A stretch of DNA of 64,000 nt from Anaerorhabdus sp036636695 (GCF_036636695.1 NZ_JAVWNW010000003.1); one strand, 5' to 3'. Positions 9,287 through 17,869 are shown, counted from the stretch's first letter. Notes: generated by a model from the sequence alone, not told the origin. Numbers and translations: made by a program.

Positions 9287-9288
9287 AA

Positions 9289-9316
9289 AAAGGAGTTATT
9301 CGAAGATAACTCCTTT
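9289..9316. terminator. Bidirectional terminator between vanW-like and yczE-like genes
   Basis: AAAGGAGTTAT (9289-9299) pairs perfectly with ATAACTCCTTT (9306-9316) around TCGAAG. A run of A precedes and T follows, so it can serve both convergent genes; it overlaps the last codons of the minus-strand gene. Confidence 0.8.
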
Positions 9317-9907
9317 AAAGAATGTTCGTTCAAACAAATGCCTAAAGAATTGAATTCCAGGACCTAAACAGAAGGCAAAGATAATAGAACCAACACCAAG
9401 TTGAGCTCCAAGCAAGAATCCTAGAATTAATGCAGAAATATCTTGAATCATTCGACCAGTTGAGTATTTTATTTTAGGGAATTTTTTATTTACAAGATGT
9501 GCAAGTGAATCCCAAGGCGCTTGACCGAGATTTCCAGAAAGATACAGACCGCAACCAATACAAACAATAATTATTGCGATAAACATAATCCCAAAGCGTA
9601 AAGGCAATGATAATACTGGAAGTGTGTTTATAAAAAATAAAGATGAATATTGAATTACATAACCTACACCAAGCATATTTACAAATGTACCTAAATGAAT
9701 CGTTTTACGCTCTATCATAAACATGGGAATAAAAAGTAAAGCATTTCCTAATGATATACAGTTACCTAACCCAATGTTTATAATATTATTAATACCACTG
9801 AAAAAAGTGGTGCTTGGATCGATACCTAAATCACAATAGACAGTTAACCCAATACCAACCCCAATAATTATATTACCTATAAAAACAAACAAAACTCTTT
9901 TTAACAT
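9296..9907 (-). CDS. YczE/YyaS/YitT-like integral membrane protein
   Basis: 203 residues with about five hydrophobic segments. The sequence pattern GIGLTVYCDLGIDPSTTFFSG near the N-terminus and GNLGQAPWDSLAH in the second half are the paired Gly-Pro-rich signatures of the YczE family of Firmicutes membrane proteins. The family function is unknown. It is a single gene, convergent with the vanW-like gene and sharing its terminator, and followed upstream by DegV on the same strand with its own terminator between. Confidence 0.8.
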   Translation of the reverse strand: MLKRVLFVFIGNIIIGVGIGLTVYCDLGIDPSTTFFSGINNIINIGLGNCISLGNALLFIPMFMIERKTIHLGTFVNMLGVGYVIQYSSLFFINTLPVLSLPLRFGIMFIAIIIVCIGCGLYLSGNLGQAPWDSLAHLVNKKFPKIKYSTGRMIQDISALILGFLLGAQLGVGSIIFAFCLGPGIQFFRHLFERTFFKGVIFE

Positions 9908-9957
9908 AAATATACCTCGAAAATAATTATATCACGCAATTATATTAAAGATAGAAA

Positions 9958-9977
9958 AAAGTACCATAAGGTACTTT
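9958..9977 (-). terminator. Terminator of degV
   Basis: AAAGTACC (9958-9965) pairs with GGTACTTT (9970-9977) around ATAA; read on the minus strand it is followed by a T run. It overlaps the degV stop codon. Confidence 0.7.
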
Positions 9978-10848
9978 AACGTCCAGTTGCAAAGAAGAAT
10001 AAAGCAATTGTTCCAGGGCCTGAGTGTGAACCAATAACAGGACCTATATCACTAATCATAACATCCTTAACGTGGGATGATTCAAAGATTTTATTAGCAA
10101 GGAACTGGGCATCCTCTAAAGCATCACCGTGAGAAATAAAGATGATTTGATTTGTTGGATCAGTAATTGTAGTAGCTAGTCTATCGGCTAAAGCAGTTAA
10201 AGATGCTTTTCTACCATGAGCTTTTGATACATTGACAAGATGACCATCATTGTCAACGTGTAAAACGGGTTTTATTTTTAAAGCGGTTCCGACAAGTGCA
10301 ACAGCCCCTGATACACGACCACCACGTTTTAAAAATTGTAAATCATCTACAGTAAACCAATGTGCTAATTTAAGAATGTTGTTATTTAACCAAGTAGCAT
10401 TTTCATCAATAGTCATACCATTTTTTTGATTAAGCAATGCTTGATAAACAAGTAATCCTTGCCCTGCACTTGCAGCAAGAGAATCAATAATAACAATTTT
10501 GTTGTTAGGATATAAATCTTCTAATTCAGATTTAGCAACTAAACTTGATTGTAAAGTGCCACTCAATCCAGAAGAGAAACCTATATATAGAACATCTTTT
10601 CCCTCTTTTAATGTGTTCTCAAATGCTTCTTTAAAGACCATTGGTGTTATTTGAGATGTTGTGGACATATATCCATCTCTTAGTTTTTCATAGAATGTTT
10701 TTGCACTCATGTTTTTAAAATCATGTGTGTGTGAAAATGTATTTGAATCAATTGTTACATCCATAGGAAGAATAACAAGGGGATAGTTCAAATAAATATC
10801 TTCTGCTAAATCACATGTACAATCAGTAAAAATTTGATATCTAGTCAT
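9976..10848 (-). CDS. DegV family fatty-acid-binding protein
   Basis: 290 residues, full family length. The N-terminus (YQIFTDCTCDLAEDI) and the motifs TTSQITPMVFKEAFE, IGFSSGLSGTLQSS and HWFTVDDLQFLKRGGRVSG are diagnostic of DegV, as is the C-terminal GPVIGSHSGPGTIALFF. DegV/FakB proteins bind a fatty acid for phosphorylation by FakA in gram-positive lipid metabolism; no fakA lies here. The ATG at 10848 has AAAGGAA upstream. It stands alone with its own terminator. Confidence 0.93.
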   Translation of the reverse strand: MTRYQIFTDCTCDLAEDIYLNYPLVILPMDVTIDSNTFSHTHDFKNMSAKTFYEKLRDGYMSTTSQITPMVFKEAFENTLKEGKDVLYIGFSSGLSGTLQSSLVAKSELEDLYPNNKIVIIDSLAASAGQGLLVYQALLNQKNGMTIDENATWLNNNILKLAHWFTVDDLQFLKRGGRVSGAVALVGTALKIKPVLHVDNDGHLVNVSKAHGRKASLTALADRLATTITDPTNQIIFISHGDALEDAQFLANKIFESSHVKDVMISDIGPVIGSHSGPGTIALFFFATGR

Positions 10849-10925
10849 AATAATTCCTTTCTTGCGAGTTTATAATTATATCATGAATGAGAATTAAATT
10901 CTTTTCAATAGATGTGCTTATTAAA

Positions 10926-10954
10926 TTGAAGATTGCTTTTCAATGGCTTATAAT
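10926..10954 (+). promoter_or_regulatory. Promoter of tRNA-Arg
   Basis: TTGAAG (10926-10931), a spacer of exactly 17 bases and TATAAT (10949-10954), 10 bases before the tRNA. Confidence 0.75.
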
Positions 10955-10964
10955 AATAAAGTAT

Positions 10965-11039
10965 GCCCCTATAGTTAAATGGATATAACAAGATCCTCCT
11001 AAGATCTAGTTACCAGTTCGATTCTGGTTGGGGGTGCCA
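10965..11039 (+). tRNA. tRNA-Arg (anticodon CCT)
   Basis: A 75-base cloverleaf including an encoded CCA. The acceptor strand GCCCCTA pairs with TGGGGGT (with G-T wobbles), the anticodon stem AGATC/GATCT closes the loop CTCCTAA with anticodon CCT (reads AGG), and the T stem ACCAG/CTGGT closes TTCGATT. The discriminator is G. A promoter precedes and a terminator follows, so it is a single-gene unit. A RhuM-Fic gene lies just downstream, the usual side for integration into tRNA genes, but I find no second copy of the tRNA 3' end in the window. Confidence 0.95.
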
Positions 11040-11052
11040 TGCTAATTGAACG

Positions 11053-11079
11053 AACCTGTGTCAACCACACAGGTTTTTA
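11053..11079 (+). terminator. Terminator after tRNA-Arg
   Basis: AACCTGTGT (11053-11061) pairs with ACACAGGTT (11067-11075) around CAACC, followed by TTTAT. Confidence 0.85.
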
Positions 11080-11144
11080 TGTGCCTATAAAGATTTTAGG
11101 AAATTGCACTTCTTTTGCGAATAAATGAGTAGAAGGGAGTACAA

Positions 11145-11930
11145 ATGAAAGAAAATAATAGTGTGTTTTTTGAAGATGGAGTGATATCTGTAGAAGTAAC
11201 TCTAGAACAAGATACAGTATGGTTAAGTTTGGACCAAATTGCAGACTTATTTGAAAGAGATAGAAGTGTAATAGGAAAACATATTAGAAAAATTTTTGCT
11301 GAATGCGAACTAGATAGAAATTCAGTATGGGCAAAATTTGCCCATACTGCTCTAGATGGTAAAAGTTACAATATAGATTTTTATAATTTGGATATGATAA
11401 TTTCAGTAGGATATCGTGTTAAATCAAAAAGAGGTATACTTTTTAGGCAATGGGCAACTAGAGTACTTAAAGAATATACATTAAAAGGTGTTGTATATAA
11501 TGATAAACGATTAAAACAATTAGAACGTATGCAAGAAATTCAAGTCGATATGATGGAAGGTGTAAAAGGGTTTGATGCTCGAGGAGACCTGTTTGGCAAA
11601 GAAAGAGATGAATCATTTCAATCAAGTATTAACCAAATCTATCAAAGTTATGGAGGGGTGGAACTTTATCCAACACTTGAAGATAAAGCAGTTAATTTAC
11701 TCTACTTTATCACAAAGAATCATAGTTTCTATGATGGAAATAAGAGAATAGCAGCCACTATCTTTATTTATTTCTTAATGAAGAATAGACAACTTATTGT
11801 AAATAATAGACAAAGGATTAGCAATACTACTCTGGCAACACTGACAGTACTGATTGCATCATCTAAACCTGAAGAAAGAGACAACATATTGGCGTTTTCA
11901 AAAGAACTTATCCAGGTTTCAAGTGATTAG
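11145..11930 (+). CDS. RhuM-like / Fic-Doc fusion protein
   Basis: 261 residues. Residues 1 to about 120 match the RhuM (virulence-associated) N-terminal domain, with VWLSLDQIADLFERDRSVIGKHI, the HTA-DGK-Y segment and FYNLDMIISVGYRVKSKRG. The second half is a Fic/Doc domain with the active-site motif HSFYDGNKRIAA (about 202-213), close to the Doc form HxFxDGNKR. Doc proteins phosphorylate EF-Tu and Fic proteins add AMP; the exact reaction is not predictable. No antitoxin gene is evident nearby, and the RhuM part may play that role or bind DNA. AGAAGGGAG precedes the ATG. Its position beside a tRNA, between two similar terminators, suggests an acquired gene. Confidence 0.88.
   Translation: MKENNSVFFEDGVISVEVTLEQDTVWLSLDQIADLFERDRSVIGKHIRKIFAECELDRNSVWAKFAHTALDGKSYNIDFYNLDMIISVGYRVKSKRGILFRQWATRVLKEYTLKGVVYNDKRLKQLERMQEIQVDMMEGVKGFDARGDLFGKERDESFQSSINQIYQSYGGVELYPTLEDKAVNLLYFITKNHSFYDGNKRIAATIFIYFLMKNRQLIVNNRQRISNTTLATLTVLIASSKPEERDNILAFSKELIQVSSD
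11323..11349. repeat. Near-perfect 27-base palindrome inside the rhuM-fic gene
   Basis: CAGTATGGGCAAA and TTTGCCCATACTG form 13-base arms around a single A. The codons read SVWAKFAHT, a conserved RhuM stretch, so the dyad may be a by-product of the protein sequence, but a 13-bp perfect arm is unusual in coding DNA. Confidence 0.7.
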
Positions 11931-11977
11931 TCTAAATGTATGACTTCAAAACCCATAATTACTCCATTAAAATAATG

Positions 11978-12000
11978 ACCTGTATAAAGCACAGGTTTTA
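11978..12000 (+). terminator. Terminator after rhuM-fic
   Basis: ACCTGT (11978-11983) pairs with ACAGGT (11991-11996), then TTTTA. It resembles the terminator after the tRNA, including the following AT-rich bases and TGC. Confidence 0.6.
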
Positions 12001-12127
12001 ATATGCATTCTAATAATAAGAATAACTTCTAGTAAAAGAAAGAAACAGTGACACATCCATTATGAAAGATAACGCTGTAGCTAATGGTCTATGATATAAT
12101 ACCCCTAATAAAAGGTGGAAATTTAAA

Positions 12128-13027
12128 ATGTTAAATCAGAATATTTTGGAACAGATGTCACTAGTTATGGAAAATCAGTTCATAGCGAATACGAACAAAA
12201 ATATTTTCTGTAACACAAATCAGCTCTCTTTTCAAAAGAACACCATGATAGCATTATTAAAATTCAGGAAATTTATTTGCCAACTTTCTGAAGAGCAAAT
12301 AGATTATATGGTCCATAAATATCAAAATCAATTTTTGGATGAGTTTTATAAAGTTAATCAATACATATATTTTAACGAAACTTCACAAGAATATATTCGT
12401 ACTATTTATCTAACACTATTAAATGAACTAGAAGATCTTGATTTGTCATTGGAAGAAATTGAAGATAGACATTACAAACGTATTACAACATTTATTAAAA
12501 ATAGTAATCCAGCAATAGCTCAAATTAATCATAATGATAATAGAATGGCTCAACAACTTGTCTGTGCACAATATTCAGGTAAATTTTTATGTGATTTATT
12601 AAATCTTAATACGCAAGAAATAAAAGAACCTGTACTCGATATTGGCTGTGGTAATCATGGAAATCTTGTAACCTATCTACGAAGCAAGAATATCAAAGCG
12701 TATGGTATTGATAGAGAAACTTCAGCGTATGGATGTACATCAATAGATTGGTTTGCGTTTAATTATGGAAGTATGAAATGGAATACAATTATTTCTAATC
12801 TATCCTTCACAAGTCATTTTCTTTATCATCATCTTGAAAACGAAGAAATAGCGAATCGATATGCTTCCACATATATGAACATACTAGCATCACTGAAAAA
12901 GCAGGGGCAATGGATCTATGCACCATCTATTCCATTTTTTGAAGAACTTTTACCAAATCATCTTTATCAAGTAGAGAGAACATCCATTCATAAAGATTTT
13001 TCAAAAACAGTTATTACAAAACGCTAA
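12128..13027 (+). CDS. Class I SAM-dependent methyltransferase-like protein
   Basis: 299 residues. The first 165 or so are helical and not recognised. From about residue 172 the sequence PVLDIGCGNHGNLVTYLRSK is a clear motif I (SAM-binding GxGxG-like loop), and KAYGIDRE supplies the acidic residue at the end of strand 2. The C-terminal part (TIISNLSFTSHFLYHH, then SLKKQGQWIYAPSIPFFEELL) resembles the later strands of a methyltransferase. The substrate is unknown. GGTGG is about 10 bases before the ATG at 12128, with TATAAT near 12093-12098. It is a single gene before the 5'-nucleotidase. Confidence 0.7.
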   Translation: MLNQNILEQMSLVMENQFIANTNKNIFCNTNQLSFQKNTMIALLKFRKFICQLSEEQIDYMVHKYQNQFLDEFYKVNQYIYFNETSQEYIRTIYLTLLNELEDLDLSLEEIEDRHYKRITTFIKNSNPAIAQINHNDNRMAQQLVCAQYSGKFLCDLLNLNTQEIKEPVLDIGCGNHGNLVTYLRSKNIKAYGIDRETSAYGCTSIDWFAFNYGSMKWNTIISNLSFTSHFLYHHLENEEIANRYASTYMNILASLKKQGQWIYAPSIPFFEELLPNHLYQVERTSIHKDFSKTVITKR

Positions 13028-13094
13028 ATATAAAAGACAACCAGAACAATTTATTTGTATAATAGTTATAAAGAGATACAGGGGGAGAAATTGA

Positions 13095-14711
13095 ATGAAA
13101 AGAATAAGCAAAATTTTATTAGCAATTGTATTAATCTTTACATTATCATCATGTACTACAAGTTCTTCAAAAAGAACAAAAGACATCGCTATTCTTTATA
13201 CAGGAGATGTTCATGTGAATTTTGATAGCGCAATTGGCTATGATGGTCTTGCGGCTTTTAAAAATGAGTTAATTGCAGACAATGTCGATGTTATTTTAGT
13301 GGATACAGGTGATGCTATTCAAGGGACACCGATTGGCAAGTTATCATCAGGAAGTATTCCAATAGAAGTTATGAATGAATTAGGATATGATGCAATGACA
13401 TTAGGAAATCATGAATTTGACTATGGACAAGAAGATTTAAAACTTCTTTCTGAACTTGCGACATTTCCGTTTCTGTCAGTGAATTTTGTTGATGTAGTCA
13501 CGGAACAACCTGTTTATCAACCTTATAAAATTGTGGAAAGAGATGGCATTAAAGTTGGATTTATCGGTATTTCAACACCACGAACAATTACATCAAGTAC
13601 ACCAATTTATTTTCAAAATGAGCAGGGAGAATTTATTTATTCTTTTATGCAAGATGATAGTGGTGAAAAGTTATGGACAACTGTTCAAAATACAGTAGAT
13701 GCAGTTCGCAAAGAAGGTGTAGATTATGTTGTCGCAATGGCACATTTAGGAATAGATGAATCTACATCACCATATTTATCAACAACGCTAATTGAAAAAA
13801 CAAGAGGAATTGATGTAGTTTTGGATGGACATTCGCATAGTGTTGTAGAATGTATGCGTGTTAAAAACATGGATGGAGAACGCATCTTGTTGACTTCGAC
13901 AGGATCAGGATTAGAAAATATAGGTTACTTATTAATTGATAAAAAAGGTAATATATCGACTGGATTAATCGCTGAAGTTGAAGACAAAGATTCAGAAATG
14001 ACGACCTTTGTCCAAGCTAGAAAAGATGAGTTTGAAAAAATACTCATGAAGCCAGTAAAGGCAATTGAAAATGATCTAGTTATTGAAGATTCTCTTTCAG
14101 GTAATCGAATTATTAGAACAACGGAGACAAATCTGGGAGATTTATGCGCGGATGCATTTAAGGAAGCAACAGGTGCACAAATCGCTATTCAAAATGGTGG
14201 AGGTATTCGTAAAAATTTAATGCATGGAGAAATTACTTATGGTGATATATTAAATGTTCTGCCTTATGGTAATCAACTCTGTGTAATTGAAGCAACTGGT
14301 CAACAAATTTTGGATGCATTAGAGCTAAGTGTATATGCGATTCCTGCTGAATTTGGAGGATTCTTACAAGTGGCAGGTTTAACATTTGAGTATGATAGTA
14401 AAGTTCCTACTCCAGTAGTGCGCGATGAAAATAATATGTTTTTGGCAATAGAAGGGGAACGACGTGTAAAAAATGTTAAAGTAAATGGTGAAACAATTGA
14501 TCCAACTAAAACCTATACAGTAGGTGGCCCTGAATATACGCTACTTCAAAATGGCGATGGCTACGCAATGTTTAATGGAAACAAAGTAATAGCTAGTCAA
14601 ATTACGATGGACTATGATGCCGTTGTAAACTATTTCAATAATCAGTACGAGGCTATCAAAGATATGTATATGAATCCATCAGGAACAGAAAGAATAATTA
14701 AAATACAATAA
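13095..14711 (+). CDS. 5'-nucleotidase / UDP-sugar hydrolase family lipoprotein
   Basis: 538 residues. A lipoprotein signal ends at LSSC (Cys about 20), so it is anchored on the outer face of the membrane. The N-terminal metallophosphoesterase domain shows YTGDVHVNF, DTGDAIQGTP, GNHEFDYG and DGHSHSVVE, the dinuclear metal ligands. The C-terminal 5'-nucleotidase domain shows NGGGIRKNL, DILNVLPYGNQL and NGDGYAMF, which bind the nucleotide base and ribose. The expected role is hydrolysis of external nucleotides or UDP-sugars to nucleosides for uptake and phosphate. GGGGAG precedes the ATG at 13095; a strong terminator follows. It is a single transcription unit. Confidence 0.93.
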   Translation: MKRISKILLAIVLIFTLSSCTTSSSKRTKDIAILYTGDVHVNFDSAIGYDGLAAFKNELIADNVDVILVDTGDAIQGTPIGKLSSGSIPIEVMNELGYDAMTLGNHEFDYGQEDLKLLSELATFPFLSVNFVDVVTEQPVYQPYKIVERDGIKVGFIGISTPRTITSSTPIYFQNEQGEFIYSFMQDDSGEKLWTTVQNTVDAVRKEGVDYVVAMAHLGIDESTSPYLSTTLIEKTRGIDVVLDGHSHSVVECMRVKNMDGERILLTSTGSGLENIGYLLIDKKGNISTGLIAEVEDKDSEMTTFVQARKDEFEKILMKPVKAIENDLVIEDSLSGNRIIRTTETNLGDLCADAFKEATGAQIAIQNGGGIRKNLMHGEITYGDILNVLPYGNQLCVIEATGQQILDALELSVYAIPAEFGGFLQVAGLTFEYDSKVPTPVVRDENNMFLAIEGERRVKNVKVNGETIDPTKTYTVGGPEYTLLQNGDGYAMFNGNKVIASQITMDYDAVVNYFNNQYEAIKDMYMNPSGTERIIKIQ

Positions 14712-14724
14712 TTTTAGGTATATA

Positions 14725-14752
14725 AAAATCTACATGTAATAATGTAGATTTT
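14725..14752 (+). terminator. Terminator after 5'-nucleotidase
   Basis: AAAATCTACAT (14725-14735) pairs with ATGTAGATTTT (14742-14752) around GTAATA, followed by TAATTG; usable on both strands. Confidence 0.8.
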
Positions 14753-14792
14753 TAATTGCTTTAGAATGCGACGCTAATAAATTTAGATAAAA

Positions 14793-15998
14793 TTAATTAT
14801 GATCAAGTATTTGAAGAATTTGGCAAGAAAATAATAATTCATTGGTTAATGATTGATCACTTATTTCCATATCTAATAATTCTTTTATTTTTTGTATGCG
14901 ATAGTTTACAGTATTGCGATGAATAAATAGTAACTCTGCAGTATCTTTTACACTATGATTACATTCAAGATAAATACGTAACGTTTTAATATATTCAGTC
15001 TTTTCATTCTTTTCATGTAGATAAAGAGAATATAATTTTTGATTGCAATAATATGTTAGTTGATTGGGTGTAAAATGACTAAATAAATCATATTGTTTAA
15101 CTCTTTCATAGAAGATGATATGTGATTGATTGGTTAGAAAATTTCGATAGTTAATTGAGGATTTAGCTTCATTTTCAAAAATCTTATAATCGTATAAATC
15201 ATGAAATGAATCGCTTACTCCCATTACAAGATTTTTCTTTTTGAGATAAGATTCAAGCTTTGTATTAAATGGATTTGTGCTTATATTCTCAATATCACAG
15301 AGAATAATAAGTAATTGGTTATTGATAATTAAATGTCCATTTGGAAAGAAAGAAAGAATTTCATTTTTAAAAGTATCCTCATTGGCATTAAAAGAAGTGA
15401 AGTTGTTTAAATCAATACAGGCAACTTGAAACTTTGTTTGGATATTTATATGACAACTAGATATACGATCAATAAAATGAAGTTTATTAATAAAACTTTC
15501 ATTCGATAATTCAAATAAGATTTCCTCTATTTTTGCAGGACGATTAGAATAATCACGATAGTTGTAGGCTATTTCTTTTGCAAGGAGTTCAGAAACAAAC
15601 TGATAGAGACTTTCATCAACTTCATCTAAACAATCATTTACATCAGTAACATTAAGATAACCCATGAGTTTATTCTTATAGATGAGTTTGAAAAAACGAC
15701 GTGTATATTTACTAATTTCAGTGACTGTCACACAATCAATTGATTTTGTAGGATCGGTATGTTGATTCCAATTGTTTAAAGTTGCGCCAAACTCAAGAGT
15801 AATGAATCCTCTTTTTGTAGCGTTAACCCAGGCAATGTCATTCACCGTAAATGTTTTAGAATAGGCGAGGATGTTGTAAGAATTACCGATGATTACAAGG
15901 GCATTATTTAAAACATAAGAGGCAAGATTTACCAAATCAGAAAAATCATCACCTCTAAGAGTTGCTTCTACAAGTAATTCTTTTTTACTTTTAACCAT
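14793..15998 (-). CDS. PucR/CdaR-type transcriptional regulator
   Basis: 401 residues. The C-terminal end carries the PucR helix-turn-helix (VKDTAELLFIHRNTVNYRIQKI), preceded by the usual GGDEF-like fold of this family (about residues 180-300), and an N-terminal sensory part. Members such as CdaR activate sugar-acid genes (glucarate, glycerate) and PucR purine genes. It is divergent from an SDR dehydrogenase and a KdgT-like permease with an intergenic region full of inverted repeats, so it is very probably their regulator. AGGAGG precedes the ATG at 15998. The inducer is likely a sugar acid, by context only. Confidence 0.88.
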   Translation of the reverse strand: MVKSKKELLVEATLRGDDFSDLVNLASYVLNNALVIIGNSYNILAYSKTFTVNDIAWVNATKRGFITLEFGATLNNWNQHTDPTKSIDCVTVTEISKYTRRFFKLIYKNKLMGYLNVTDVNDCLDEVDESLYQFVSELLAKEIAYNYRDYSNRPAKIEEILFELSNESFINKLHFIDRISSCHINIQTKFQVACIDLNNFTSFNANEDTFKNEILSFFPNGHLIINNQLLIILCDIENISTNPFNTKLESYLKKKNLVMGVSDSFHDLYDYKIFENEAKSSINYRNFLTNQSHIIFYERVKQYDLFSHFTPNQLTYYCNQKLYSLYLHEKNEKTEYIKTLRIYLECNHSVKDTAELLFIHRNTVNYRIQKIKELLDMEISDQSLTNELLFSCQILQILDHN

Positions 15999-16041
15999 AA
16001 AGTATCCTCCTGTGCTTACAGCACAAATTATACACTATTTC

Positions 16042-16110
16042 TTATGCTAGAGTAACATGTTAATAAATTATCAACTGAATTATAATCAACATGTGAAATA
16101 AATAGCATAA
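16042..16110. promoter_or_regulatory. Nested inverted repeats in the pucR/SDR divergent promoter
   Basis: TTATGCTA (16042-16049) mirrors TAGCATAA (16103-16110), and inside it ACATGTT (16055-16061) mirrors AACATGT (16088-16094). Both dyads share almost the same centre (about 16075), and TATAAT (16081-16086) lies within. This is a good candidate operator for the adjacent PucR-type regulator. A third dyad, TGTGCT/AGCACA, lies at 16012-16026 near the regulator's start. Confidence 0.55.
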
Positions 16111-16135
16111 AATGCGAAATAGAGGAGGATGGTTT

Positions 16136-16885
16136 ATGTTTGATTTTAATAACAAAGTTGCCATTATTACAGGCGCTGCACAAGGTATTGGTAAAGAAAC
16201 TGCTCGTGGAGTAATTGAAGGTGGAGGAAAAGTAGTAATTTGTGATATTAACGAAGAAATCGGGAATGCAACTAAAAATGAATTTGGTGATTCAGCCTAC
16301 TTTTATAAGATTGATTTAGGTGATTCTAAAAATATTCGTCAAGTAATTAAGCAAATACTTACAGATATGGACCATGTTGATGTATTAATCAATGTTGGTG
16401 GAGTTATTAGTAAGAATTCATTTGAAAACATTTCTGATGAAGAATGGGAAAGAACAATTCGTATTAACTTAACAGGAACATTTACAACGTGTAGTGAAAT
16501 ATTCCCATATTTTAAAGAACAAGGTAAAGGAAGAATTGTAAATATTTCTTCTGTTGCTGGAAAAATAGGTGGTGGTTTGTTAGGTACTGCAGCCTATGCA
16601 AGTAGTAAAGCTGGTGTCAATGGTTTGACGAAAGCTATCGCAAAAGAAGGTGGTAAATACGGTATTAGTTGTAATGCTGTTTGTCCATCATTTACCCATA
16701 CAAGTATGACAACTAGCTTATCTGAGGATGCTGAAAAGAATGCCAAAGTTATTAGTATGATTCCACTAGGACGTGCTGCAGAACCTTCTGAAATTGCACA
16801 AATGATTCTATTCTTTGCTTCTGATGCAGCAAGTTTTGTAAATGGTGAAATTGGGGATTGCGACGGCGGGATCGTTCTTGATTAG
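16136..16885 (+). CDS. SDR family oxidoreductase (KduD / gluconate 5-dehydrogenase-like)
   Basis: 249 residues, classical short-chain dehydrogenase. The cofactor motif ITGAAQGIGKETA (TGxxxGxG) is at about 9-21, CDI at the end of strand 2 suggests NAD(H), the catalytic Ser is in NISSVAG and the Tyr-Lys pair in YASSK; the C-terminus FVNGEIGDCDGGIVLD is typical. The closest functional classes are 2-deoxy-D-gluconate 3-dehydrogenase (KduD) and gluconate 5-dehydrogenase, and pairing with a KdgT-like permease favours a keto-sugar-acid substrate. The start is the ATG at 16136, with AGAGGAGG 7 bases upstream; an earlier in-frame ATG at 16112 would place that ribosome site inside the gene. The permease begins 9 bases after the stop. 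Confidence 0.87.
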   Translation: MFDFNNKVAIITGAAQGIGKETARGVIEGGGKVVICDINEEIGNATKNEFGDSAYFYKIDLGDSKNIRQVIKQILTDMDHVDVLINVGGVISKNSFENISDEEWERTIRINLTGTFTTCSEIFPYFKEQGKGRIVNISSVAGKIGGGLLGTAAYASSKAGVNGLTKAIAKEGGKYGISCNAVCPSFTHTSMTTSLSEDAEKNAKVISMIPLGRAAEPSEIAQMILFFASDAASFVNGEIGDCDGGIVLD

Positions 16886-16894
16886 GTGGCTACT

Positions 16895-17860
16895 ATGAAA
16901 AACTTTAAAATACCTAGAATTCCAGGAGATACAATTGTATATCCAATGATTATTGGAGTTCTCTTGAATTCATTTATTCCCCAACTATTAAATATTGGTG
17001 GATTCTTTACAAGTGTTAAGAATGGAACAGGAGCATTAGTCGGTGTATTCTTATTCTTTCTTGGTGCAAGTTTAGACATAAAAAGTACACCCAAAGCGAT
17101 TAAAAAGGGTGCTGTTATTATCGTTACAAAAATTGCGATGGCAATTATAATTGGACTTGGAATTGCCTTTATTTTTAATGATAACTTATTAGGGCTATCT
17201 TCACTTGCGGTTATTGGTGGAATATCAGTTGCGAATAATGCATTGTATTCTGGTATTACTGCACAGTTTGGTGATGATAGCGATAAGGGTGCGGTGGCAG
17301 TTACTTCATTAAGTGTTGGGCCTACTGTGACAATGATTGTACTAAGTAGTGCCGGTCTTGCAAGTATTTCAATTGGACCAATTATTGGGTCTATTCTTCC
17401 ACTTATCTTAGGCTTAATTTTAGGAAATGTATTTCCGTTTATGAAAAAAGCATTAGCAAGTTGTGTAACAGGTAGTATCATTGTTGTTGGGTTTGCACTA
17501 GGTGCTAATATGAGTCTTATACAATTATTCCAAGGTGGACTATCAGGAATTCTATTAGGGGTAATTACTTCAGTAGTTGTCGGTGCAATCACGATTATCA
17601 TGGATAAAGTATCTGGTGGAAGTGGTGTTGCTGGTGCGGCAATATCAAGTACTGCAGCAAGCGCAATTGCTAACCCTGCAGCCTTAGCGGAAATAGATCC
17701 AGCTTATCTAGTTATTGCGCCAATTGCAACATCACAAATTGCTGCATCCGTTATTATAACTTCATTTTTAACCCCAGCAATCACTGGATTCATTTATAAA
17801 AGAAATCAAAAGAAACTAGAAAAAACAACTATTTCTAGTGAAACAGTAATTGCAAAATAA
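16895..17860 (+). CDS. kdgT: 2-keto-3-deoxygluconate permease (KdgT family)
   Basis: 321 residues with about ten membrane segments. The N-terminus (PRIPGDTIVYPMIIGVLLNSFIPQ) and the Gly/Ala/Ser-rich end (GGSGVAGAAISSTAASAIANP) are characteristic of KdgT. The known role is proton-linked import of 2-keto-3-deoxygluconate and related uronate breakdown products. The chosen ATG at 16895 has AGGTGG just upstream, overlapping the stop of the SDR gene, so the two are coupled; a GTG 9 bases earlier is less likely. No KDG kinase is present, so phosphorylation to KDPG must occur elsewhere; a KDPG-type aldolase is 5 kb downstream. Confidence 0.85.
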   Translation: MKNFKIPRIPGDTIVYPMIIGVLLNSFIPQLLNIGGFFTSVKNGTGALVGVFLFFLGASLDIKSTPKAIKKGAVIIVTKIAMAIIIGLGIAFIFNDNLLGLSSLAVIGGISVANNALYSGITAQFGDDSDKGAVAVTSLSVGPTVTMIVLSSAGLASISIGPIIGSILPLILGLILGNVFPFMKKALASCVTGSIIVVGFALGANMSLIQLFQGGLSGILLGVITSVVVGAITIIMDKVSGGSGVAGAAISSTAASAIANPAALAEIDPAYLVIAPIATSQIAASVIITSFLTPAITGFIYKRNQKKLEKTTISSETVIAK

Positions 17861-17869
17861 AAGACACTT

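Noticed and set aside
10965..12127. Integrated element in tRNA-Arg with attachment sites
   Set aside because: No integrase and no repeated tRNA 3' end are found; only the rhuM-fic position is suggestive.
16882..17601. Open frame of 239 codons antisense to kdgT
   Set aside because: It mirrors a low-complexity hydrophobic gene; no ribosome site, product Pro/Ile/Thr-rich without recognisable family.
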